64,000 bases of DNA. Origin: Vigna angularis. Its lineage: Eukaryota; Streptophyta; Magnoliopsida; Fabales; Fabaceae. The stretch covers positions 27,919,960 through 27,983,959 of the forward strand of contig NC_068979.1 of NCBI RefSeq assembly GCF_016808095.1, in the 5' to 3' direction. The position numbers and the translations under genes were made by a program. This document shows positions 48,701 through 60,174 of the stretch, in pieces; the first letter of the stretch is position 1, and every line of letters starts with the position of its first letter. The notes under the pieces were generated by a model. That model saw only the letters and a program-made list of their open reading frames with translations, had not been told where the DNA came from and did no database searches.

Positions 48701-50086
48701 CTCCAAAAAATATTTAAAAACAAGGAAAATACAATTATAATTTCATGAGAGTAGTTTGGAGTTTACCGTGGAGGTGCAGTAAGGAAAGCCCTTGAATTTG
48801 AATTTGAAATTTCAATTTCAAATGACCTTGCATTTGCAGTTGCAGTTTTATTTGGTTTTGGAATTATATTACATTAGCAGGTGTTACCATTAAAATTGAA
48901 TCTCTATTTCAAATTACAATTTTTAATTAATAGAATTTAACCTGAATTAATTAGTGGCTATATTAAAATTCAATTATATTTGTGGTTGAAAATTTTATTG
49001 ATTTATATTAAAATTAAATTGGATTTGTGGTTCAAAATTTGGTTAGATTCACAATTAAGCGCAAGTGTAGACATGCAAAGAAGAACTTCACTATAGAATA
49101 TTTTATTATTAACCTTTGAAAACGTAAGCTAGACTGACACATAACTTTATATAAATTATACACGTATTTATTTTTTAATATTTAAAAGTAATCTATATAC
49201 CAATGCTATAATTTATATTTACTATACTTATCTTTCCTAACGTCGACTATTGAAACTTTATACGTAATCTATTTATTATTTCGTCTCATTACTGTTTGTT
49301 ACTAAATAATTAAATTTTATTATTTTTGAGTTGGCTAAGTTAATGTTACATTCTCATAATAAATTAATATTAAATTTATATTTTCTTCTTATTATGAGTT
49401 TATTTCATACTGTTTTAATATAGGGTCAACATACCTTTTCACCTCAAATCATTCTTGCATTTCGTATTTAGTATTTATCTAAAGATATTTTGATATTTAA
49501 ATAAATAATTAATTTGATCAGAATTAGAACAAAGTTTTGAATTCACAATAAATTTTTTTCTCTAATTTCTTATCCTTGATCTCTATTCATAGTGTTTAGG
49601 ATAAATCTATGATTAATAAAACCCTAATCACGACTTAATTATGATTCATTATCTATTAAATAACACTTACCAATTATTTAAGTTTCAAGTAATTTTTAAG
49701 AATATTTACGATTAATGTGTCATTTCGGTCTCTGATTATGTCTAACTGAACAGTTTTCATAATTTTCCGAGTTTAAACATATTTATTTAGTCGTTTCTTC
49801 CGCTCGGTTTTATTTCTATGACCGTCTGATCATACAGTACATATACTAATACCTTTTTTCGTGTTTAGTTGAGGCAAATACCATAACTTGGATTTACATG
49901 TAGTCCTTTGATACTAACTACTCGTTAGAGTTGATTATTTGTTATTTTAGTTGATTTAACACTAATTATAATTAATTTTTCTTGTAACGTTTTTGTTGTA
50001 TAATAACAATATCTTAGCAAGATTTGATAAATAAATATAAAATGTTTGATAGTTCAAATCATTTTATTAACCATGATCGAATGACA
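45729..50086. other. Intergenic region between thioesterase and endonuclease genes
   Basis: Past the 3' UTR I see no convincing gene. There are local direct repeats at 47098-47220 and 48955-49045, and a mildly GC-richer stretch at 47700-48120 with recurring GAGCTC/GAGCTT phrases. Open frames at 47188-47430 and 47446-47658 (opposite strands) have no recognisable domain. The far end (46140-46700, 49050-50086) is AT-rich and empty. Confidence 0.45.
47098..47220. repeat. Imperfect direct repeat, offset about 79 bp
   Basis: GAGGTTCCCAATGTTAAAAT at about 47097 and AAAGGTTCCCAATGTTGAAG at about 47176 begin two copies of a ~45-bp unit that continues GGAAGGTCATTGA-AA. Confidence 0.7.
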
Positions 50087-53000
50087 CTACATCTCCGCTG
50101 CATACTTGGTGTTAAAAATACGATTAAGAGCTGCAGCCAATCGAACTCCTCCTTGAGCTAACCGCAAATTCACTATCGGAAAACGAGAGAAGAAGTATTC
50201 ATCTGCAGAGTGCATTTTCATGTTACAGTTAGAAAAAACAAAATGATAAAAGAAAATTTTCACAACTATCAAAACTCTCATTGCTTACCATCTAGTAGTG
50301 CGCCTTCAGGGGCATCTTTATAGGCCCATTTACAGGCATCTTCCGCACTTTCAGACGCATATCTGAAAAAACTGACCCATGTTAAATAAACCATAGTAGA
50401 CATGGGAATAACCTAAACTTTTTCAGTAAATTCAAATATCCATGAAAACGAAAATCATTACTAAAACTTTTTATATTTGTAATTGTTTTATATTTTAGTA
50501 AAATTTTGGAAATAAAAATTCAACAAAATATAAGAAAATGGAGGCATACGTACATAGCTGGGCATGATATGTCACCATTACTGCAGTGCTCCCAATCTTG
50601 TACTTCATTTGCCCATACTCTCTATTTATTATTAAAACAAGTTAGAGTGAAGAAAACATAAAACTTGAACAAACGAATCATTAGATTGAAGACACCAATA
50701 CCGTAATATTCCTTTGAATTGCATCAACCAAGTCGTCGAAATCCTGATCGAATTTTTCAAACTCTGTTTCAATTATGTTATCATCCCAGACCTGAACGTT
50801 ATATACTGTTAGTGGAGTGGTAACAGAGATCATTATGGTGTATGATCCAAGAAATTAAGCATTTGATTTACCCGGTGAAGTTTTTGCGTTGCGTTATACC
50901 AAAGAACATTAATTGCATTGCCACCCTGGTCTGAGACAAAGCCACAATGTAGAGGCTACAGATAATAGAGAATAAAATGTCATTATAATGTAATGCGGAT
51001 GTGAGATAATTGTATTTAAATGGGTCTTAGTTATTGGCTAGCACTTCGGTATATAAAACCTAAACAATTTATATATATAAGATACTTTCATTAGTAAAAA
51101 GTTTTTTAAAGTGATAAAAAAACCAAATTCGTAAAAGTTTGACTCAAAGCGACAATATCTTATTAGTATGGAGATTTAATTCAAAGCGGACAATATTTTA
51201 TTAGTAGAGAGATTTATGTGTGTTAAACCTCTCTACAATTGATATCAAAGCTAGGTTAAGCTCACATGAGTACAATGGTCCTGTATCGAAAGTCTTCCTG
51301 ACAAAGACTTCCAGATAAAGGTAACTCGTTAAAATGATCAGAGGTACAAAAAGGGATAGTCGAATTCCTCCGCTAGAAGGGGAGTGTACCAATACAGAAG
51401 GGACTCACTCTTGAGGGAAAAAATTATTAAGAATTCAAGTGTGAGTCTAAATCCCATAATGGGTAGAAATGAGAAAGTAGAACAATATATAAGTGTGAAG
51501 ACCCATTAATCCATTGTCTTAAGGTTTTAGATACAGAGTGATGTCAATCTCTTATGTAATTAGGTTCAAGTCTTGTTAGTGTTATATTTTTTCAGTAAAC
51601 TTCTTCTTCGATAGACTGAACAAAACTCAACTATTATTTACCCTAATATCTATATGAGTAAAAACATGTCTTGAAATAAATAGATGCACGTATTAATACC
51701 TGATGAATGTCACCAAAAAAATGTGAAAGGAACAGAAGAGCTTCAGTGAGATTATCTGATGTTGATGATGAAGCAAAAATTGTTAGTGTGCAAACAATAG
51801 AAGTGATGTGGGTATATATAACATTATAGTTTGAAACAAGGGTTTACAATTAGATTCTATGTTACTTCCGTATCCGAGGAGCTGGTTGGTGTAGTTGTAA
51901 ATAGCTGCCACAACACATCGATTTTGAAGTCCTGTTCTCGGATCTACACAATCTCCTGAAAGTTCAACTACTAATTAGTACTTCTACACCAAAACACATC
52001 ACATTATTCCTTCAAATTATTAAACATATAAACTTATTTATTTTAGATTTTATATCAAGACATTGATTAACTTTTGTGGCTTCAATACAAAATATCTCGT
52101 GTCATCATCATCAACTTTTGTTTTACTTATTCTATGTTTCTCTTCATATGCTTAATAAAATTATACAATTAGTCATTGGAAACAAATAGTTATTTATATT
52201 TCATATTATTTTGCTAATTTTTAATTAATTATTAAAAATACTTTTAAACCTTTTTGTGATTGTTCCCTTTATTTTGTTTGTCATAATAATCAATATCTTT
52301 ACCATGATATTACTATCATCTGGTGAATTCTATAACACATCAAGCAAAACACATTTAATATATATTACTTTTGAACATTTATGCGATGTACACATTTCAA
52401 ATTAACACGTGCACGTGAATGATAGATGAAACTTTTAACTTATTAAATGCTTAATTTAAAAAAATATTTTATAGTAAAAAAAATTAATCATAGATCAAAG
52501 GTAATTTTTGCACATAATTTATTTATTTTAGATATTTAATCGTCAAATTTTAGTTTTACAAGTGCAAATTCTTATTAATATATTCATGACAGATAAATAT
52601 AAAAATCGTGGAGTATGTATATTTGAAATATAAAACTAAATATTGATAAAGATTTCCACAGTAACCGAATAACAATAGAAAATAATAGACTCACTATATC
52701 ATAAATTGTATTAGAATAAATTTTAATTTATAATTATAAGGAATCAACTTTAAATTTAATTTAAATCCACAAATAAGTTTATATTCATGTCACATAAATA
52801 TAAAAATTACAAATACATACAAATCTTAAACATAGAAATAGACATTAATAAATGATGTTATAACAATTTGATAATATATATAATAATAAATCTAACAAAT
52901 AATAAATTTTAAAAAATTAAACTCTAATATACGAGTTTAATATTATATTAAAAACTCAACTTTAATATATGTCATAATTTACACCAATTTATATACATTA

Positions 53001-53536
53001 TAAATTCACCTTTATCTTTAGAATTTTCTAAAAAAACAGGTAAATAATTTGAAGTATAATTTAAATTTATAAGATAAAAAATGAGCTGGAGGTAAGATGT
53101 ATATTTTGTCTTAAGAATATTGGAAAGATTTGAGAGGAAAAAGCAACTTACTGGTGTGATCGTAACTGCAAACGGAGTCGGGAGTATCAGCAAAGTGCAA
53201 GGCGGACGACCAAGGAATCGCCCTCCTCACATCATCTGGCCACGAACACAGGCTAGCCAGATCATTTTCTGCAGATTTCGGCAATAATTTGCTTACAGCT
53301 TCTGCAGCTGCAGTGTCCAGGCGAGCCTGCAAAATCAAATTTCAACCGAAGGAAAGATGTTAGTGATACACTACATTGAACGTTGGAACACAAGATACAG
53401 ATCTAGATAGAAGAGAAAGAGAAACCTGAGCAATCTTGCATACAATGGCGTGCCCTTCTTTTCCCCATCCTTCTGCATTTGGAAGCACCAGCATCAGTGA
53501 CACTATGACCACTGCCTCAATTCTAAAACAACCCAT
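50087..53536 (-). CDS. S1/P1-type secreted endonuclease, copy A
   Basis: Minus-strand exons 53536-53426, 53326-53152, 51956-51867, 51755-51700, 50955-50872, 50791-50702, 50621-50554, 50362-50289, 50202-50087 join to 287 residues. A signal peptide (1-23) leaves Trp24 as mature N-terminus (WGKEGH), the first zinc ligand of the family. The other expected Zn ligands are present: Asp in SWPDD, His in SALHFADTP, HFFGDIHQPLHCG, and LHxVWD (LHRVWD; the ligand is the first His). Plant ENDO enzymes of this class cut single-stranded DNA and RNA, and some have roles in senescence and cell death; the protein is likely secreted or vacuolar. It is nearest to the ENDO4/ENDO5 type by its GGVRLAAALNRIF ending. 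Intron 4 carries a decayed LTR element. A tandem partner lies at 60175-63093. Confidence 0.93.
51120..51600 (+). mobile_element. Decayed LTR/TRIM-like element in endonuclease A intron 4
   Basis: An LTR-end-like stretch with a ~45-bp duplication (CAAAGC-GACAATAT-TTATTAGTA) runs to about 51234. It is followed by a primer-site-like TTGATATCAAAGCTAGG (51238-51254), a purine tract AGAAGGGGAGTG (about 51375-51386) and a second LTR-like stretch (51430-51600, AATTCAAGTGTGAGTC onwards). The two end regions do not match well, so one LTR is probably truncated or mixed. Confidence 0.5.
51957..53151 (-). other. Intron 2 of endonuclease A
   Basis: 1195 bp of AT-rich DNA between donor and acceptor, with no recognisable element. 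Confidence 0.85.
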
Positions 53537-54289
53537 CGTTCCTTACTGTACCACTCAAACCATACTAATAATATATATAATCCATATTTTCCTTTTAATA
53601 ACGAGAATGGAATGGAAGATTCTAGTTTCCATATCAATAACATTATTTTTTATTTAAAACTTTAAAGTCTTAAAACGTCAATGTGCTGTGTTTTTATGAA
53701 TATATGTTTTTTTATATTTAATTAGTATTTTGATTTCAAATTAATTTAACATGATTTTTTATTTGTTTCATTTAGTTTTTATTTTATTTAAAATTATTTA
53801 ATATGTTTTTGTTTTGTTAAATTGCCTTAAAAGGTGATTATACGTTTTTTTTTCCTTCCTTCACTCTTTTCTTATTTTCTCCTTCTCTCTTTTAGAGTTT
53901 CTTTACCCTTCACACTCATTCCACCCAAACAACTAGAACCGGATTAGATAATTATTTTTTAGGTTTTAGTATGAGAAATCATATAGCAAAACATTTTGCC
54001 ATTTATTTTATTTGTCCATCATAGCATAGATGAATAACGATCATCAAGCCAAATGAGATAACAAATGTTATTTTGTTTCTATATTATTTAACTTTGTAAT
54101 TTTGATTACTGATGATATTTTGGATTTCTAAATTTTGATTTTTTAAGAATATTTTAATTTTTTTAGTTTTCTCTACATGTTACATGGAATCACAAATTCT
54201 ATAAAAGTAATAAAAGTGAAGTTAATGTAAGAATAATTTGAAAGAGTGACAAAGCTTCACATTTCATTTTCTTATAAATTAACTATTTT
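53537..54289. other. Upstream region of endonuclease A
   Basis: Presumed promoter for the minus-strand gene. AT-rich, with a CT-rich patch near 53852-53890. No definite element. Confidence 0.35.
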
Positions 54290-54700
54290 AGGAAGTTATT
54301 AGTTTATAACTTATAGATAGTTATTAGATTCAGTTAGTCATTCGATTAAGCTAAACAAATTAGTAATAAGGTTTAATAGAATTAAGTCATGATTAAACCG
54401 ATTATAATTAGAAGTTCATGGAGAAACTTATAAATACAGGTCAAAGGTATGATTGTTGAAACTTTTGTGATGCATATATTACAACATTAAACTGATCAAA
54501 TACTGAATTGACTTAAGCATCGAAGTATCTTTAGTAGATAAATCTGATCAGTTGAAAAACACAAACAATAAAGAAAAGAGTTAAGGAGTGAAGAAGATTG
54601 TTTGAAGTGAATACTTGACCCATACACCCAAAACATTTTTGCAACATTATGGAGCCAAACAAAATCTTTTAAACCTACATGGTGAAACATAATGAGCAAC
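54290..54700 (+). mobile_element. Solo-like Ty3/gypsy-type LTR
   Basis: Same family as 42380-42730, here in plus orientation. It has a TATA-like ACTTATAAATACAGG near 54427-54441, and ends near CACCCAAAACATTTTT (about 54627-54642) as the other does. No gag or other coding sequence follows, so it is a solo or truncated LTR. Confidence 0.65.
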
Positions 54701-55187
54701 CAAACACAAGAGAAGATTGTTAATAACTAAACAGACACGATTGAGATGATAAAAAATATTCAATGGCAGATGAACGAGACATAAAGAAAGTAAAAAAAAA
54801 TAGAATAAAAACACTTAAACACTTAAAATTGAGAATGAGATCATTCAACATGAAAAGAATAACAAAAATCCTATGTCATCCACCTTATCCTCTCGAAGCT
54901 AGATAAATAATCTTGGAAGGAGCCATACCAAACAATACAAGATAGCAGTTTCGCTACAAGAAAAAATTGTTGTCATTCCGTGACAATTGTCAATACGGTT
55001 GATATATTGTTTTGTTCGTTGCAATAATAGTAGATATACATACATCTGTATTTTATATTTTAGAACAATAATGTTTTTATTTTATGTACACATACATACA
55101 TTTGTATTTTATATACTTTAGTCAAATATAATTTTTTTATATTTTTTCTTTGTAACATATATATTTTATATATATTTATAATTTTTA

Positions 55188-55222
<35 letters not shown>

Positions 55223-56600
55223 CTTAATATTTTAAATGTTGATGAATATTAAAAAAATAGAAAAGATGTGCTGTCAGTTTTAGTGAGCTGTAGAGAGGAG
55301 ACAACTTTTCTAAAAGTACTGGTTTTGTCTTTGTTTTGATTTAATTATGTTGCACTGTCAGAGCTTTGAGGAATTCAAAATCTTTAACTTTAACCCATAA
55401 ATGTTAACAACCCAATCAACATTCATTGAATTTTGCATTCCAAGGATCTGGTGCTCTGACACCCAGCTAGGCACTACTGATATGAATGCAATGTGTACAG
55501 AAATAATGGACGTTGGACGATATTATAAAGTATTGTACGCGAGCAGAACATGGAAATTTTTATAATGTCGATTATTTTTGTCTACCAAAAGAAACTAGAC
55601 ATATAACGTGTGATCTGGATAGAGTATTGCGTTATACACTTTTTCTTATAATTATCAATTGTCACGTTTTAAACACTGTGTTAGGTGATCAAGGAGACGG
55701 ATTATATTTTATTATATGTGAAGAGGATAGGAAAGATCAATGAAAATAGAAAATATTATTTTACTATATGTTTGGACATAAAGTAAGTAGGTAATTAGTT
55801 TTATTATTTAAATAATTTATCTCCTAATAAATTTGTCATATTACTTAATTAACAAAAGGTATCTTTCTATATTTTTACTCAACCAAACTACTAAGAATGC
55901 AATTTTATCCATTATTGGTTTCTCATTTTTTTCAATACACTTTTTATCTATTCGTTTTTAATTTCTTTCTTCAAATTATACTCTTATATCATGTATCAAT
56001 TGTTTCATACTATAAGTTAGATAAGTCAAGTCAATGTTTAATCATTATGTGGTTAAGTTGAAAGAATTATATTCTAATTATTTGGTATAACTTGTCTTAG
56101 TGATAAGAGTTTAATCTAGTAATTGGCATTAAATTCAATATTATGAATTTAACTTTTCAATGAGAGATTTTGCACGTTGAATAATTATCCTTTGATAATT
56201 GTGATTTTATTGAAAAAAGTTTTTGTTGAATTTTTTTAATTTGGTTGACTTTTCTTTCAAAAGAAATATTTTTCTTCTATTAAGAGATTGAGCACTAAAC
56301 TTAAGTTTTGGTAGCAAATATCTAAAACATGATCTTTACAATATTAGGTTAAAGGATTTAATTGAAAAGGTTTGTCATTTACCACATCATTGTAGGTATT
56401 CCTTTTAAACTTTACACATTATTTACACAATCTTTTGAAGGGATAATAAAGATACGAACTACGACATTAAAAATGTTTATTATGCCACCATGTTAAGACT
56501 TAATGATCTAATACACTTTTTTACCAACAAAAACATATATAAGTATATTTACATGAGACATTAGAACAATAAATGCATGAACATAATGTACTTCTGTCAG
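54701..56600. other. AT-rich intergenic DNA
   Basis: Contains an (AT)n tract at about 55192-55220. The open frame at 55513-55743 shows no domain. Nothing else seen. Confidence 0.4.
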
Positions 56601-57460
56601 CTTTGCCTTTCTTTCTTTATTTGTGTAGATAATGACAACATCAAGTTTTACTCAAAAGCAGTGCACATGGATCAGAAAGATGTTGTGAAATAAGGAAGAC
56701 ATTCTTGGAATATTTCCTAAAGCTTTATGTCCTGCTTTAATAATCGTATAAGCTCTCACTATTAAAGTAGTGTTGCTCTTCCCAAGATGCAGAAAAGTAT
56801 AAATCTTCACACAAGAAGTCACTTACTCTTAAGAATGTCAACTCTCTCTAAGTAATGATCATCTCTCGAAGAAAGCTTTATAAGGAGGACTCCCTAAAGA
56901 GAAAAGAAGAACTTTTGCAATCATTGAATTGTTACGTTGTTATTCTCTTCAGAAGCTTACATCGTCTGAGTCTGTTCTAGGAACAAGGAAATGTCTTTCA
57001 AGTTATCAAATTTTATTTTATTGAATTTATTCTCTCTTTAAGAGTTATTTGAATAAGTACTTGTAATCAAAACACTGATTGTGTTTGTATAATCAGAAGT
57101 GAATTAAAATACTTGTATTGTTTAACTCAGTTGAGCTAAACGTTCTAGACAGGTTGTCTAGGGTTGATACTTGGAGTGATTAAACTTAGACTAGTCAGGT
57201 TGACAAGGGGAACGAAAAGTGGTTGATAAGATTAGTAGAACCCTTTAAGATGTGATAAGAGAGATTGGACGTACCTTAAGTTGAGTGATCCAATATAAAA
57301 ATACGTGTGTTATTAATTTTCTGTTTAAAACGTTTTCCTAAATGCTTCCTTGAAAACACAAGCCTCTAACAACTACTGTAGTTTATCCAACACTCGTAAT
57401 TATTATTAAACGTTGTTTTTGCGAAAAGTTTTGAAACACTATTCAAACCCTCTATGAAGA
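56600..57460 (+). mobile_element. Copia LTR fragment (SIRE/Maximus-like)
   Basis: Non-coding stretch with features of long legume copia LTRs: TTAGTAGAACCCTTTAAG, GATTGGACGTACC, ATATAAAAATACGTGTG and the terminal region GAAACACTATTCAAACCC at about 57431-57448. No internal region follows. Start point not determined. Confidence 0.4.
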
Positions 57461-57587
57461 TTTACAAATATTTAAGAAGATTTTGTTAGATTTCAAAAGA
57501 TTTGGTAGTTATTATCTTTTGATATTTTTTATATGTTAAATAAGATAATTATTTAAAAATTTCAAATAAAATATTTAAAGATATATT

Positions 57588-58450
57588 TGTCCCAAATTAA
57601 ATAAGCTAAACTCTTATTCACTTGGGCTATCATGAAGTATTTCTAGACCTTGTATTAAGGATCAAGTAGTGTAGGATTTCTTTTTAGGCCTTGTATTAAG
57701 GGTCAATTAGTGTAGGATTTTTAAACAATCTTGCTTAAGTTGTAGGGCAATATTTGTGCCTAGCTTAAGCTAATATTGGGTGATTAGTTTTGTAATCTAG
57801 CTTAGTGGAGGGTGTCCCACATGAGACATGGTGGCTACATGTCAAACTCGTAGTGAAGAGTTTTCTTATAAACGTAATGATCATGTATCATTTTCCTAGT
57901 GGATAACTTTTGCTAAAGTGACGTTCCACATGACAAGCTCTTAGCGAAGAGTTTTATTACAATGGTAGTGATCATGTGTCATTTCCCAAGTGGAGAAACT
58001 TTTGCTAAAATGGCTTTCCACATGGCACTCTAGTAGTGGAGAGTTTTTCTAAAAGTTATAGTGTTACATGTCAAGTTGTCATTCACCAAGATAGGTTTTT
58101 TAGGGTTTGGTGCAAGATAGCATTTTAGGTTTTGGTCCACTTTGGAGACACCTTCATCTATAAATAAAGGTGTCTCTCCCATTATAAATCCACTTTGAGA
58201 TTAGTAATGAAATGCTATCAAAATTTTGACTCATTCTTAACTTGTATCTAAGTCATGATTAGAGCATCCCATGAGATCCCTATAGCCACCCATCTATGAA
58301 GTTGGTCCAACCTCTCTAAGAGCATCATCAACCATCTCCATTCCATCACTTAAACCACCTAAACCGAGAGCAATCACCACTATCTTCAAAGCTTTACGCC
58401 ACTTCTACCACCATACATTCATCTTCTTGCTTTGACTCAAACTAACTTGA
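57588..58450 (+). mobile_element. LTR-like region with three ~92-bp repeats and a TATA box
   Basis: Three tandem units start at 57837, 57928 and 58020, each with ACATG..AA-CTC..AG-GAAGAGTTTT and, in the first two, AACTTTTGCTAAA-TG-CTTTCC. They are followed at 58159-58166 by TATAAATA in the context ATCTATAAATAAAGGTGTC. A 41-bp duplication precedes at 57648-57729. Repeats upstream of a TATA box and no coding frame fit an LTR U3 region; no partner LTR was found, so it may be a solo LTR. Confidence 0.5.
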
Positions 58451-60174
58451 GGAGGAGCCTATCATTTTATATGGAAAAAGATAAGAAAAAAATGGAAAAC
58501 TGGACCAGAATTTAATTCTTAATAAATTAAATTCTTATTATGAATACAAATGAGAGCTTAATTCGTAAATTATCATGTTTGAGTCCATTTGGATAATTAT
58601 TTTTAAAAAATTATCTTAATTAATTATTCTTCGTTTAAGCATTTTATTTTTCTTCCGATCATGACTAATTTTGACACTATATGTAGCAGAAAAACTTATA
58701 AGATTCTTTAAATAAACTCCAAAAATACAAAAACAATATGAGTTTAGTTCTCTATAAACTATTTTATGAAAGAAAATAAAAATAAGGTTAACTTTTGTTA
58801 GAATCGTGCAATGGAATATTAAAGCCTACATAAAATCAAAAGGGTGAATTGATTTACTAATAAAAAAATTTAAATTTTTTTTCCTTCTCATAAATTTATT
58901 TTATAACAAAAATCAATTCTTTTAACACAAGAACAATAAAGATAAAGAGTATAGGGAGAGAGAAATTTGCACAGGTAGTTTTATGCTTGGATCAAAAGAG
59001 CCTATGTCCAATTGTTAATATATCTAAAGAGGGATTAACTAATCACTAAAAATAACTAGAACTTACAATAACAAAGAGTAGCGTAAATGTTAGAAAACAC
59101 CTCTCTTAAAGGTACAAGAGATGAACAACACTTCTTTTGACACACAAATGATGGAAAACTTATCCTAGGCACAACAGATGTTTACACTCACTTCGACACA
59201 CTTAGTGGAAGCACTTCTTTCTACCAACACTAGGTATTACAAGCTCTTAACTAAGAACACATAGAGTTTCTCAGCACAAGCACTAAACTATTCAGAAAGG
59301 ATTAACAATTTCAAAAATATTCAGAGACAAAATATTTATAAACTCAAATATGAAAGTTGGTTAGGCTCATAATCATCAATTGCCTGATATGCTAGATAAT
59401 CAGCAAGTGCGCTTCCTTTTATTGTTGTCCGAGTGAAGCTGAAAAGCCTTTTCAGAACTGCCATTAATAAGAGATTATCTCAAGTGATAATCGATTATTC
59501 TAGAGACTTTTTCAGAAATACTTTTTATGAGATAATCAATTATTGAAAGACTTTTTGCCAATTTTGAATTTAACTGAAATAATGTTTTTCCTTATGGTCT
59601 CTCCAATAGATTGTGTATCTTTCTATGCTAAGTCTAATCTACAAGTACAAATACAAAAGTTTTACATTGAACTACAAATTCTACTACTTTTCAAACAAAA
59701 AGTTAACTTCATCGTTAAAACATCATTGACTTCAGTTCTTCCTTTCTTGTTAACAACTTTTTTTTTATAAATTGAAATGTTATTATATAAATTAATTTAT
59801 GAAAATTTCTTCATATTATTTTCTTAAATAATCCATGAATGAAATTTAACTTATGATATTTTTTTCTTATTTTTCTTTCCATTATAAGTCTGACCAATCA
59901 TTCACTGATGACCAAATAAATTGTTTATTGCAATTACAAGTCTCACTTCTCCGAAAAATTATCACACAACATTTTTCTTCTTATTTTATTACATCTTAAA
60001 TTCACCTATTTAAATTATGATTTAAAAGTTTGATGCATGCCACATTTGAATGAATTCAGTATCATCATTCTCATTTATTTGATTCAATGAAAGCACCTAT
60101 AATATGATATCAAATTGCTCATGAGCGGCCCCTCCCAATGTCTTTCTTTTCTTTTCTTTTCGTAATCAGCAAAG
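58451..60174. other. Intergenic, repeat-derived, before endonuclease B
   Basis: About 58920-59340 is lower in AT and has repeated CACTT/ACACA phrases like those near 24800-25100, suggesting old retroelement sequence. The open frame at 59543-59770 has no domain. The 3' UTR of the minus-strand gene should adjoin 60174. Confidence 0.35.

Noticed and set aside
55513..55743. 76-codon open frame, plus strand
   Set aside because: Contains no recognisable motif and has no flanking exon; probably chance.
56095..56180. Possible SINE-like A-box sequence (CTTAGTGATAAGAG)
   Set aside because: No clear B box or tail; the similarity is too short.
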